DNA of 64,000 bases, taken from Fibrella arboris (GTDB taxonomy: Bacteria; Bacteroidota; Bacteroidia; Cytophagales; Spirosomataceae). The stretch spans positions 62,001 to 126,000 of the forward strand of contig NZ_JBGGWE010000015.1 in NCBI RefSeq assembly GCF_041321095.1. Reading direction: 5' to 3'. The notes under the pieces were generated by a model. The model saw only the letters and a program-made list of their open reading frames with translations, did not search any database and was not told where the DNA came from. The first letter of the stretch is position 1; every line of letters begins with the position of its first letter. This document shows positions 17,954 through 26,515 of the stretch, piece after piece. The position numbers were made by a program, and so were the translations under genes.

Positions 17954-18115
17954 TTATTTTTCGTTCTTTTTGGCCTTACGGACCTGCTCCTGCTCATAGG
18001 CTTCCCGTTGCCGTTTATCGGCCAGCAGGTTGCGGTATAGCCCATTCAGGACATAAATATCATCGACCTCTTCAATGAGCAGGTGGAGTTGTTCGCGGAT
18101 GTGTTCTACTTTCAT
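17954..18115 (-). CDS. Small hypothetical protein, 53 residues
   Basis: An uninterrupted frame from ATG at 18115 to TAA at 17954 in a gap otherwise without genes. It begins MKVEHIREQLHLLIEEVDDI and ends in a lysine-rich tail (AKKNEK). The composition is strongly charged, with heptad-like leucines in the first half, suggesting a helical, possibly coiled-coil protein. No signal peptide, no family recognised. The amphipathic pattern and lack of odd codons favour a real gene, but length alone does not prove it. Confidence 0.5.
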   Translation of the reverse strand: MKVEHIREQLHLLIEEVDDIYVLNGLYRNLLADKRQREAYEQEQVRKAKKNEK

Positions 18116-18266
18116 GACAGGGTATTCAGGTCTGTTAATGACACTATTGATTGGTTAAAAATAACCCCTTGTTCGTAAAATCAGTTGTATCCCTACAATC
18201 GTTTTTCGAAGCAATAACTAAACATGTGCCTGAAATTCTGTAAACTTGTTAAAACGATTGGCTTCC

Positions 18267-18845
18267 ATGAAACAGACGCTACTTCTTCTTTCCCTTTGCC
18301 TTACCGCTGTGGCCGTCCGGGCGCAGAATGCTGTGCAGCAGACAGCACCCAAATCGGTCTTTAGCAACACGTCGGCCGTTGTTGTCGATGCCATAAAAGC
18401 CACCGCCCCTGCTCGCGTTGAGGCTGTTGAACAGATCACGGCGACAAACGTTGTCGAACGTGCCGCGACGGCTACCTACACAGCGGGCAAAGCCATCGTG
18501 CTTCAGCCTGGTTTTGAGGCACGGGCGGGTTCTGTGTTCGCGGCAACTATCGCGCCTGTTTCGGCCCGGTCCGCCGAGGCCAGTTCAGTGCTGACCCTCT
18601 CGGCCTGGCCCAACCCATTTCAGAATCAGACAACGGTTGAATATAGCTTACCAGAAAACAGCACCGTCAAACATACCCTGACAGACGCCCGCGGTGCGGT
18701 ACTCCGCCAGGATACTCCCACGGATGTTCAGTCGGCCGGCGTGCACAGGATCGGCGTCGACGGGGCCAACCTGCCTACCGGGGTGTATATTTATCAGCTC
18801 CAGACCGGCAACCAGACAAAAACGATTCGGCTGCTCAAACAGTAG
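18267..18845 (+). CDS. Type IX secretion cargo with C-terminal sorting domain
   Basis: 192 residues from the ATG at 18267, which starts a good signal peptide (MKQTLLLLSLCLTAVAVRAQ); an in-frame start 21 bases earlier is less likely. The middle has YTAGKAIVLQPGFEARAGSVF, the pattern of the 3-coathanger-stack domain common in Bacteroidota surface proteins. The last ~75 residues are a type A sorting domain (WPNPF, then LPTGVYIYQL and TIRLLKQ). It is exported by Sec and then by the type IX system to the surface or medium. No enzyme domain remains, so it may be a structural or cut-down cargo. Confidence 0.87.
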   Translation: MKQTLLLLSLCLTAVAVRAQNAVQQTAPKSVFSNTSAVVVDAIKATAPARVEAVEQITATNVVERAATATYTAGKAIVLQPGFEARAGSVFAATIAPVSARSAEASSVLTLSAWPNPFQNQTTVEYSLPENSTVKHTLTDARGAVLRQDTPTDVQSAGVHRIGVDGANLPTGVYIYQLQTGNQTKTIRLLKQ

Positions 18846-18873
18846 GCTGCCAAACGTACCTACGCCCTTACGA

Positions 18874-18899
18874 AGCCAGCACGATCGTGCTGGCTTTTT
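18874..18899 (+). terminator. Rho-independent terminator after the T9SS cargo gene
   Basis: Perfect 22-base palindrome (18874-18895) followed by a T-run at 18895-18899, 29 bases after the stop codon. Confidence 0.88.
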
Positions 18900-18951
18900 G
18901 CGTTGGGCCAGTTTATAAAGTATTCAAACATGGACCCACCCTATTAGGTTG

Positions 18952-21336
18952 ATGCATCAACAAACACTCGCTACTCAATCAGTTATGGTGTCAACTTCTT
19001 CACCCCTATTACCCCGGAAACAAAGCCCGAAAAACGTAGCTTTTATCGGTGACTACCTGCCCCGTCAATGCGGCATCGCCACATTTACGTCCGACATGTA
19101 CCAATCCTATGCCCGGTTCATCCCGGAGGCAACACCCTGGGTAGTTTCGGTTAATGATACGCCTGAAGGATACGACTACCCGGAAGAAGTCCGGTACGAC
19201 TTTTACCAGCATGACCTTGAGGCCTACCGGAAAGCCGCTGAGTTTCTGAATTCTAAAAACGTTGACGTTGTCTGCCTTCAGCATGAATATGGCATTTATG
19301 GTGGGCCCGCCGGCAACTACATTCTGACGTTGCTTCGCGGGCTGACGATGCCCATCGTTTCCACGTTTCATACCATCCTGAAAAACCCGGACCAGGATCA
19401 GCTACTGACCTTGAAAGCCATTGCCGACCTATCGGCGCGGGTAGTCTGCATGTCGGAGAAAGGGCGGCAATTCCTGACAACCATCTACGAAATTCCTGAC
19501 GAAAAGATCGACGTCATTGCGCATGGCATCCCCGATATGCCGTTCGTTGATCCGCATTTTTATAAAGATCGCTTTGGGCTGGAAGGCAAACAGATCCTGC
19601 TCACCTTCGGCCTGCTATCGCCTAACAAGGGCATTGAGAACGTGATCAACGCGCTGCCGCGCATCGTCGAGCAGTTCCCCAATGTGGTGTATATGGTGTT
19701 GGGCGCCACGCACCCGCATCTGATCAGGCATGAAGGCGAAGCTTACCGCGATCGATTGAAGCAACTGGCCGAGGAAAACGGTGTGCGGAACAACATCCAG
19801 TTTTATAACCAGTTTGTTGAACTCGACGATTTGCTCGAGTTTCTGGGCGCGGCCGATATTTATATCACTCCCTACCTGAACCCGGCCCAGATTACCTCGG
19901 GTACGCTGGCCTATTCGGTAGGTGTAGGCAAAGCGGTGGTGTCGACGCCTTACTGGCATGCCGAAGAATTGCTGGCCGACGATCGGGGCAGGCTGGTTCC
20001 TTTTGGTGATGCCGACGCCATTGCCGGCGAAGTCATTGATCTCCTGAGCGACGAGCCTGCCCGGCATGCCATGCGCAAACGGGCCTACCTGATGGGTCGC
20101 GGTATGACCTGGGAGCACGTGATAGGGCAGTATGCCGATTCATTTGCGCAGGCCCGGCATGAGCGGATGAGCGCAACCTATACGCCGGGGCTGTATCCGG
20201 GAGGATTGAGCGGTGGGCTTCACCTGCCTACCATCAAGCTCGATCATGTGTACCGCCTGACCGATTCAACGGGGATGGTGCAGCACGCCCGGTATCACCT
20301 GCCTTTCTACCAGGAAGGCTATTGTACCGATGATAACGCACGGGCCCTGATGCTGACCCTGCTCCTGAAAGAATCGGGTGTTCACGACCGGCACATCGAT
20401 CAGCTGGCCGATACATACATGGCTTTCCTGAATTATGCCTATTCGGAAGAGCATCGTCAGTTCCGAAACTTCATGAGTTATGACCGGCGCTGGCTCGAAG
20501 ACGTGGGATCAGAAGACAGCACCGGCCGTACAATCTGGGCGCTGGGTACGTGCATTGGGCGTACCGACGAGCAAAATTCGCTGGTGTGGGCTATGAGCCT
20601 GTTGGAACAAGTGTTGCCCTCCACGCTCACGATGCAGTCGCCCAGGGCGTGGGCCTTTGCCTTGCTGGGCATTCACGAATACCTGAAACGGTTCAGCGAC
20701 GACCGGCTGGCGAAGAACATCCGCACAAAACTGGTGGCTAACCTGATGTTCCGCTTCAACGAGACAGCGACCCCAGACTGGCAGTGGTTTGAAAACACGG
20801 TGGCCTACGATAACGGGGTGTTATGCCATGCCCTTATCGTTTCCGGCGACTCAGACGCCGTTGCTGTGGGCCTGAAGGCCCTGACCTGGTTGATGGAACT
20901 GCAAACCTCGAAACCGGTATCAGACACTCAAAAAACCAATTTGCCAGCCGATAATCGGACCCATTTTCAGCCAATTGGCTCAAATGGTTTTCATGAAAAA
21001 GGTAAACACAGGGCCGAATTCGATCAGCAGCCACTTGAGGCCTACAGTTCCATTTCGGCCTGCCTGGCGGCCTGGCGCATTACCGGAGACATTGACTGGC
21101 AACGGCGAGCCATGCGCATTTTCCGCTGGTTCACTGGCCTGAACGACCTGGGTTTACCGCTTTATGATTCGCTAACGGGTGGCTGTCGGGACGGTCTGCA
21201 CATCGACCGCGTTAACCAGAACCAGGGAGCTGAATCTACGTTGGCTTATTTGCTATCGCTGGCTGAATTGCAACTGGCCTTTCAGCCCACAATTGAGAAA
21301 TCCATAGCCCGTTCCGTGGTCAGCGTATTATCTTAG
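18952..21336 (+). CDS. GT4-type glycosyltransferase fused to an alpha/alpha-toroid domain
   Basis: 794 residues from the ATG at 18952; a TTG one codon earlier is also possible. Residues ~25-410 form a GT-B glycosyltransferase of the GT4 type: CGIATFTSDMYQS near the N-terminus, STFHTIL, LLSPNKGIENVI at the start of the donor domain, and the EELLADDRGRLVPFGD loop. Residues ~430-780 are a second helical domain resembling alpha/alpha-toroid glycosidase folds (YCTDDNARAL, then AWALLG-type repeats and NQGAESTLAYL). The GH130 gene follows 152 bases later on the same strand, so both may act on one mannose-containing glycan (inference). Cytoplasmic. Confidence 0.85.
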   Translation: MHQQTLATQSVMVSTSSPLLPRKQSPKNVAFIGDYLPRQCGIATFTSDMYQSYARFIPEATPWVVSVNDTPEGYDYPEEVRYDFYQHDLEAYRKAAEFLNSKNVDVVCLQHEYGIYGGPAGNYILTLLRGLTMPIVSTFHTILKNPDQDQLLTLKAIADLSARVVCMSEKGRQFLTTIYEIPDEKIDVIAHGIPDMPFVDPHFYKDRFGLEGKQILLTFGLLSPNKGIENVINALPRIVEQFPNVVYMVLGATHPHLIRHEGEAYRDRLKQLAEENGVRNNIQFYNQFVELDDLLEFLGAADIYITPYLNPAQITSGTLAYSVGVGKAVVSTPYWHAEELLADDRGRLVPFGDADAIAGEVIDLLSDEPARHAMRKRAYLMGRGMTWEHVIGQYADSFAQARHERMSATYTPGLYPGGLSGGLHLPTIKLDHVYRLTDSTGMVQHARYHLPFYQEGYCTDDNARALMLTLLLKESGVHDRHIDQLADTYMAFLNYAYSEEHRQFRNFMSYDRRWLEDVGSEDSTGRTIWALGTCIGRTDEQNSLVWAMSLLEQVLPSTLTMQSPRAWAFALLGIHEYLKRFSDDRLAKNIRTKLVANLMFRFNETATPDWQWFENTVAYDNGVLCHALIVSGDSDAVAVGLKALTWLMELQTSKPVSDTQKTNLPADNRTHFQPIGSNGFHEKGKHRAEFDQQPLEAYSSISACLAAWRITGDIDWQRRAMRIFRWFTGLNDLGLPLYDSLTGGCRDGLHIDRVNQNQGAESTLAYLLSLAELQLAFQPTIEKSIARSVVSVLS

Positions 21337-21418
21337 CTACATTAATCTGTAGATTTTATCAGCAATCGGTTATCAGTTGTCATTGTTCGATCGTTCATCT
21401 GGCAAATCATATTGATAA

Positions 21419-21438
21419 AGCCAACGCGCCCGTTGGCT
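21419..21438. repeat. Short hairpin between the glycosyltransferase and GH130 genes
   Basis: 8-bp perfect stem (21419-21426 with 21431-21438) and a 4-base loop, with no T-tract. The surrounding 150 bases also contain loose repeats of TATCAG/CTGATA. It may be an attenuator or a processing site. Confidence 0.45.
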
Positions 21439-21488
21439 GATTATTGGTAGCTGCTGATAGCTGATTACCGTTCACTGATTACTGACCT

Positions 21489-22976
21489 ATGAGCCTAAAA
21501 GCCACCCGTACAGGCGTTGTATTACGTCCCGACCCAGCTCGTGTACTGTTTCGTCCTTTTGACCTGGGCAACAGTACCCGCACCCTGAAAATCATTGCCC
21601 GGGTTAATTCACTAACCGAAGAAGAGGTGCAGCAAAAACTCGAAGAGGTAATCCGCGAGTTTGGCAATCGTCACCATAAACTGAACACCTTTTTCCTCGG
21701 TCGTTTCGATCAGGTCAAATCACAGTTGTTGACTGACGAACCCCTGACCGATGAGCGGAAGCTGCTGCTGGGGGCCTATTTCACCATGGAATATTCGCTG
21801 GAATCGGCGGCGTTGTTCAACCCATCGATGGTCTGGCACCCCGATCAGACAAATCTGCCACCGGGTTATAAGCGGTTTGTGCTCAGTCTGCGCGCGACGG
21901 GCGAAGGCCATATTTCGTCGATCTCGTTTCGAACAGGCTACATTGATGAGGAAGGCAAGGTAGTGTTGCAAAAGCCTTCCAGGTACGTTACCTCACCCGA
22001 AGCCATTGTCAGTCAAAAGTTCGACAAGGCCACCTTTGTGAAGAAATTGTATGAACTCCGGCTGATCAACAGTATTTCGGAAGGCATTCTGGCGGGGCTG
22101 AGTGATGAGTTTACCTTGCAGGATATCGACGCGCAGGTAAAACGGGTAATGAGCCAGTTTCGGCACAATGCCGAATACGAAACCATTACCAGTGGACTGC
22201 TGGCCCTGGCACGGTCGAACTACGAAATGCACTTCGACGACGATCAGAGCATTGATGAACGTTGCATTTTCCCACATTCACCCAACGAAACAAATGGCAT
22301 CGAAGATGCCCGGTTTGTGGAGTTCTGCGATGATGATGGTGAGATCACTTACTATGCAACCTATACGGCTTACAATGGTCGGGTAACTTTTCCACAACTG
22401 CTGGAGACCAAGGATTTTACGCACTTTTCAATTAGCACACTGAACGGTGCCGAAGTGCAGAATAAAGGCATGGCCCTGTTTCCGCGCAAAATCAACGGGC
22501 GCTACGCGACCCTGTCGCGGCAGGATGGAGAAAATATTTACTTAATGTACTCCGACGATCTGTACTTCTGGCAGACTAAAGAGTTGATCGCCAAACCAAC
22601 GTACCCGTGGGAGTATGTCCAGTTGGGAAACTGTGGTTCGCCCATCGAAACAGCGGCCGGCTGGCTGGTGCTGAGTCATGGTGTAGGCCCTATGCGTAAG
22701 TATGCGATCGGTGCCTTTTTATTAGACCTCAATGACCCCTCAAAAGTGATCGGTCGAACCAAAGAACCACTGCTAAGCCCCGACGAGAACGAACGGGAGG
22801 GATACGTACCCAACGTGGTATACAGCTGCGGCGGACAGGTCCACGGAAACACCCTCATTATCCCCTACGCCATGTCGGATTACGCCAGCAGTTTCGCGAC
22901 TGTCAACGTCGACGAACTACTAGCTGAGTTAACTGGTGGACGCGTGGCAGCCCGATCAGTTGCGGGAGTAGTTTAA
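21489..22976 (+). CDS. Glycoside hydrolase family 130 protein (mannoside phosphorylase-like)
   Basis: 495 residues with a five-bladed beta-propeller pattern. The NGIEDARF motif near residue 268-275 carries the conserved catalytic Asp of GH130. GSPIETAAGWLVLSHGVG and YVPNVVYSCGG follow, as in the family. GH130 enzymes cleave beta-mannosides by phosphorolysis, or in some subgroups by hydrolysis. The N-terminal ~190 residues are an extension that the shorter phosphorylases lack. No signal peptide, so cytoplasmic. Its pairing with the upstream GT4/toroid fusion suggests turnover or synthesis of an internal manno-glycan; subgroup and linkage cannot be told from the sequence by eye. Confidence 0.88.
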   Translation: MSLKATRTGVVLRPDPARVLFRPFDLGNSTRTLKIIARVNSLTEEEVQQKLEEVIREFGNRHHKLNTFFLGRFDQVKSQLLTDEPLTDERKLLLGAYFTMEYSLESAALFNPSMVWHPDQTNLPPGYKRFVLSLRATGEGHISSISFRTGYIDEEGKVVLQKPSRYVTSPEAIVSQKFDKATFVKKLYELRLINSISEGILAGLSDEFTLQDIDAQVKRVMSQFRHNAEYETITSGLLALARSNYEMHFDDDQSIDERCIFPHSPNETNGIEDARFVEFCDDDGEITYYATYTAYNGRVTFPQLLETKDFTHFSISTLNGAEVQNKGMALFPRKINGRYATLSRQDGENIYLMYSDDLYFWQTKELIAKPTYPWEYVQLGNCGSPIETAAGWLVLSHGVGPMRKYAIGAFLLDLNDPSKVIGRTKEPLLSPDENEREGYVPNVVYSCGGQVHGNTLIIPYAMSDYASSFATVNVDELLAELTGGRVAARSVAGVV

Positions 22977-22993
22977 CCCAAGTATATAGCACT

Positions 22994-23029
22994 AAAAAAA
23001 GCTTCGTATTTTTTTGCGAAGCTTTTTTT
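22994..23029 (+). terminator. Rho-independent terminator after GH130
   Basis: Perfect 13-bp stem (22994-23006 with 23017-23029) of an AGCTTCG core flanked by an A-run and a T-run of seven, 17 bases after the stop. It separates the glycan genes from the SusCD region. Confidence 0.9.
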
Positions 23030-23127
23030 ATTCTGAGTATTATTCTTAATTAATCTATTCGCAGAATTTTATATAGATTATTTTACTGATCACCATACAA
23101 ATCTTAGTTAAATACATGTAAAAACGA

Positions 23128-23159
23128 TTTGTTCGCTTGACAACTATCAGGTAATTTTG
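23128..23159 (+). promoter_or_regulatory. Promoter of the first susC-type operon
   Basis: TTTG at 23128-23131 and TAATTTTG at 23152-23159, separated by 20 bases, an exact fit to the Bacteroidota -33/-7 consensus. The surrounding ~35 bases are clearly similar to the promoter before the third SusC gene (35674-35705), with the same spacing. The leader to the ATG at 23230 would be about 65 bases. Confidence 0.75.
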
Positions 23160-23229
23160 GTGAGTCTTATAGATATGTTCTATAGAGGATATAGTTCGTT
23201 ATCTTTTCATATAAACTGGTCAACTAATA

Positions 23230-26200
23230 ATGAAAAAACTTTTAATGGTCGCACAGCTGTTGCTGTGCCTTGTCAGCCTGCCGCTGCTGGCCCAGGACCG
23301 CACCATCACCGGCCGCGTCTCCTCCGGCGAAGACGGATCCCCCCTGCCCGGCGTCAACATCGCCATCCAGGGCACCACCCGAGGCGTCTCCTCCGATGCC
23401 GAGGGCAACTACCGCCTCTCCGTCCCCGCTGGTACCGTCCGGCTGGTCTTCTCCTTCATCGGCTTCGTCACCCAGGAAGTGGTCACCTCCACCCAGACCA
23501 CCCTCAACGTCACCCTGGCTCCCGACGCCACCAACCTCAACGAGGTCGTCGTCACCGCCTTCGGCATCCAGCGTAACGCCCGCGAGATCGGCACCTCCGT
23601 CACCCGGGTCAACAACGAGCAGATCGTCCAGGCAGCCCCCGTCAACATCGCCTCGGGTCTGACCGGCAAGGTGGCCGGTCTGCAGGTCAACCTCACCAAC
23701 AACGGGGTAGGTTCTAACCCCCGGCTCACCATCCGGGGCAACCGCTCCTTCCTGGGCAACAACCAGGCCCTGCTGGTGGTCGATGGGGTGCTGACCGACA
23801 TCTCCTTCCTGAGCTCGATCAACCCCAACGACATCGACAACACCTCCATCCTGAAGGGACCCTCAGCCGCCGCCCTCTATGGCTCGGATGCCTCCAACGG
23901 GGTGCTGATCGTCAACACCAAGCGGGGGGGCGGCAAGAACAAGGCCCAGGTGTCTTACACCAACAACACCCAGTTCGAGAGCATCTCCTACATGCCCGAC
24001 CTGCAGCGTACCTTCAGCTCCAACGGCGGGGAGGGCAACCCCTTCCTGGATGCCAACGGCTACCGCTTGTACGTACCCTACGAGAACCAGCAGTTCGGTC
24101 CTCGCTACGATGGCTCGATCCAGCCCCTGGGCTACGGGGTGCAGGTCCGTAACGCGGATGGCTCCATCCGGCTCGACACCTTGAAGGTGCCCTTCGCCTC
24201 GACGGGAGTGGACCCGCGGCGGGCCTTCTTCAACACGGGCAGTACGGTGCAGCATGATCTGTCGTACCGCATCGGGGATGCCTCGGAGTACTTCGGGCTG
24301 GGCATCCAGCGGGTGGACCAGAACGGGGTAGTGCCCAACGACAAGTACTCGCGGACCAACTTTCTGATGAACGGGGGGCGCACCATCGGTAAGTTCTCGG
24401 CCAACGGCAAGATCAATTTCACCTATAGCAATTACAACCAGGAAAACGGTGATTTCTCTCAGGGTCGTCCCGTGTACTGGAACGTGCTGAACCAGCCCGC
24501 TCACGCCCCCCTGCGCGATCCCCGCATCATGGACATCACTAGTCCGTATGGCGATGTGAACGGCTACTTCAATGCCTACTACCCCAACCCCTGGTGGCAG
24601 GTGTCGGGCAACAACTCCCGCGCCCGCCAGGACAATTACGCCGTGCAGGGTTTTGCCGACGTGGCCTACCAGGTCAAGCCCTGGTTCAACGTCTTGTATC
24701 GCCTGGGCGGCCAGATCAACGCCAGCCAGTTCAAGAGCAACCTCTCGGCGGTGTCGTTCAGCGACTACGCTAAGTCCGACCCCTGGAGCGCGGGCAACAT
24801 CGCCTCGTCGGTGCGTCAGGTCAATGGCAACGTAGCCGACCAAAGCTCGTTCAGCTCTCGTTTCACGGGCGACCTGCTGGTGACGCTCTCGCCCAAGTTC
24901 GGCGATTTCACCACTAAATTGATTCTGGGTCAGCAGACGCGCATCCAGTACGCCCGCCAGGTGAGCACCTCAGCAGGGCAGCTGGTGGTGCCCGGCGTCT
25001 ATAACGTAGCCAACCGGCTGGGCCAGCTGGTGGGTTCGGAGTCTATCTCGCAAAGCCGCCTGGTGGGCGTGTTCGGCGACCTGACGCTGGGCTACAAAGA
25101 CTTCCTGTTTGTCAACCTGACGGGCCGCAACGACTGGACCTCGCTGCTGGCCCCGGCCAACCGCTCCTTCTTCTACCCCGGGGCCAACGTCTCGGCGGTG
25201 CTCTCGGAGGCCATCCCCGCTCTGAAAGGCAACAACACCCTGACGTACCTGAAGCTGCGGGGGGGCTATGCCAAGGCGGGTAACGTCAACGTGGCGGCCT
25301 ACCAGCTGCAGAACACCTTCAACCCCGGCACGGGGGTGGGGGCCTTCTTCCCCTTCGGCAGCCAGCCGGGCTTTGTGCTCAGCGACCGCCTGAACTCGCC
25401 GGACCTGAAGCCCGAGTTCACCACCAACATCGAAGCTGGCATCGAGTTCGGGTTGTTCAGCCGGGTGAACGCCGAGGTGGTGGTCTACAACACGGAGACC
25501 ACCAACCAGACGGTGCCCATCCAGGTGTCGCGCTCGACGGGTTATTCAACCGCCCTGATCAACACGGGCACGATGAAAAACCAGGGGATTGAAGTAGAAC
25601 TCAAAAGCACCCGTCCGGTGGTAAATGCCGGCGGATTTAGCTGGAACGTTGGCTTCAACTACACCTACAACAACAACATTGTAACGGACGTATACCCAGG
25701 TCTTGATCGGATCAACATTCCACTCTCGAACGGTGCGGGTTCGGATGTGTACGCGGCTAAGGGTCAGAACTACCCTGCGCTCTATACGACTGACATCGCC
25801 CGGGTGCAGAACACGGATCCTAATGCGGCTTACTACGATGCGACGGGACAATTTGTGGGCCGACCCGTTGTGAACCCAACCACGGGTTACCCCATCCTGA
25901 ACACGACGTTGCAGTATCAGGGCACCACACAGCCTAAGCACCGCTTCGGCTGGACCAACACGTTCGCTTACAAAGGTGTGTCGCTGAATACGACGATTGA
26001 GTATCGCGGTGGTGCGGTGATCTACAATGCCATCGGCAACGCCCTGGAGTTCACCGGAGCCGGCATTCGGACCACCTACAACGACCGGCAGAACTTCATC
26101 TTCCCCGGCTCGGTACTGGCCACAGCCAACGCAGATGGCAGCAACTCGTTTGCCAACAACACCAGCGTAACGACCCGCGACGGCAACCTGGAGTTCTGGA

Positions 26201-26496
26201 CCAACTCGGGCTACCACAATGCCGGCTCGAGCTACGTGACCTCGGCCGACTTCTGGAAGCTACGCGAAGTGTCGCTCAGCTACGACATCCCCGCCTCGAT
26301 CCTGGGCTTCACCAAGTTTGTCAAGACCTTCAACATCGCCCTGACGGGCCGGAACCTGCTGATGCTGCGGCCCAAGACCAACGTCTTCACCGACCCCGAG
26401 TACTCGCTGGATAACTCCAACGCCCAGGGTACAACGAATGAATACCAGACACCGCCTACCCGCTTCTACGGCTTCCGCGTAGGCATTGGTTTCTAA
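23230..26496 (+). CDS. SusC/RagA-type TonB-linked outer-membrane protein, copy 1
   Basis: 1088 residues. Signal peptide ends at LPLLAQ (residue 22). CarboxypepD_reg-like domain ~24-105 with GRVSSGEDGSPLPGVNI; TonB-box-like NLNEVVVTAFGI; plug domain with VVDGVLTDISFLSSINPNDI and ILKGPSAAALYGSDASNGV; then a 22-strand-type barrel ending in RFYGFRVGIGF. It forms the channel of an outer-membrane nutrient importer with the SusD-like lipoprotein that starts 20 bases later. No CAZyme, sigma factor or anti-sigma gene is next to it, so the substrate is not predictable. It is almost identical to copy 2 at 29675. Its first ~2.3 kb use overwhelmingly C-ending codons, unlike the third copy. Confidence 0.95.
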   Translation: MKKLLMVAQLLLCLVSLPLLAQDRTITGRVSSGEDGSPLPGVNIAIQGTTRGVSSDAEGNYRLSVPAGTVRLVFSFIGFVTQEVVTSTQTTLNVTLAPDATNLNEVVVTAFGIQRNAREIGTSVTRVNNEQIVQAAPVNIASGLTGKVAGLQVNLTNNGVGSNPRLTIRGNRSFLGNNQALLVVDGVLTDISFLSSINPNDIDNTSILKGPSAAALYGSDASNGVLIVNTKRGGGKNKAQVSYTNNTQFESISYMPDLQRTFSSNGGEGNPFLDANGYRLYVPYENQQFGPRYDGSIQPLGYGVQVRNADGSIRLDTLKVPFASTGVDPRRAFFNTGSTVQHDLSYRIGDASEYFGLGIQRVDQNGVVPNDKYSRTNFLMNGGRTIGKFSANGKINFTYSNYNQENGDFSQGRPVYWNVLNQPAHAPLRDPRIMDITSPYGDVNGYFNAYYPNPWWQVSGNNSRARQDNYAVQGFADVAYQVKPWFNVLYRLGGQINASQFKSNLSAVSFSDYAKSDPWSAGNIASSVRQVNGNVADQSSFSSRFTGDLLVTLSPKFGDFTTKLILGQQTRIQYARQVSTSAGQLVVPGVYNVANRLGQLVGSESISQSRLVGVFGDLTLGYKDFLFVNLTGRNDWTSLLAPANRSFFYPGANVSAVLSEAIPALKGNNTLTYLKLRGGYAKAGNVNVAAYQLQNTFNPGTGVGAFFPFGSQPGFVLSDRLNSPDLKPEFTTNIEAGIEFGLFSRVNAEVVVYNTETTNQTVPIQVSRSTGYSTALINTGTMKNQGIEVELKSTRPVVNAGGFSWNVGFNYTYNNNIVTDVYPGLDRINIPLSNGAGSDVYAAKGQNYPALYTTDIARVQNTDPNAAYYDATGQFVGRPVVNPTTGYPILNTTLQYQGTTQPKHRFGWTNTFAYKGVSLNTTIEYRGGAVIYNAIGNALEFTGAGIRTTYNDRQNFIFPGSVLATANADGSNSFANNTSVTTRDGNLEFWTNSGYHNAGSSYVTSADFWKLREVSLSYDIPASILGFTKFVKTFNIALTGRNLLMLRPKTNVFTDPEYSLDNSNAQGTTNEYQTPPTRFYGFRVGIGF

Positions 26497-26515
26497 CCTC
26501 AATCAAGACAAGATC

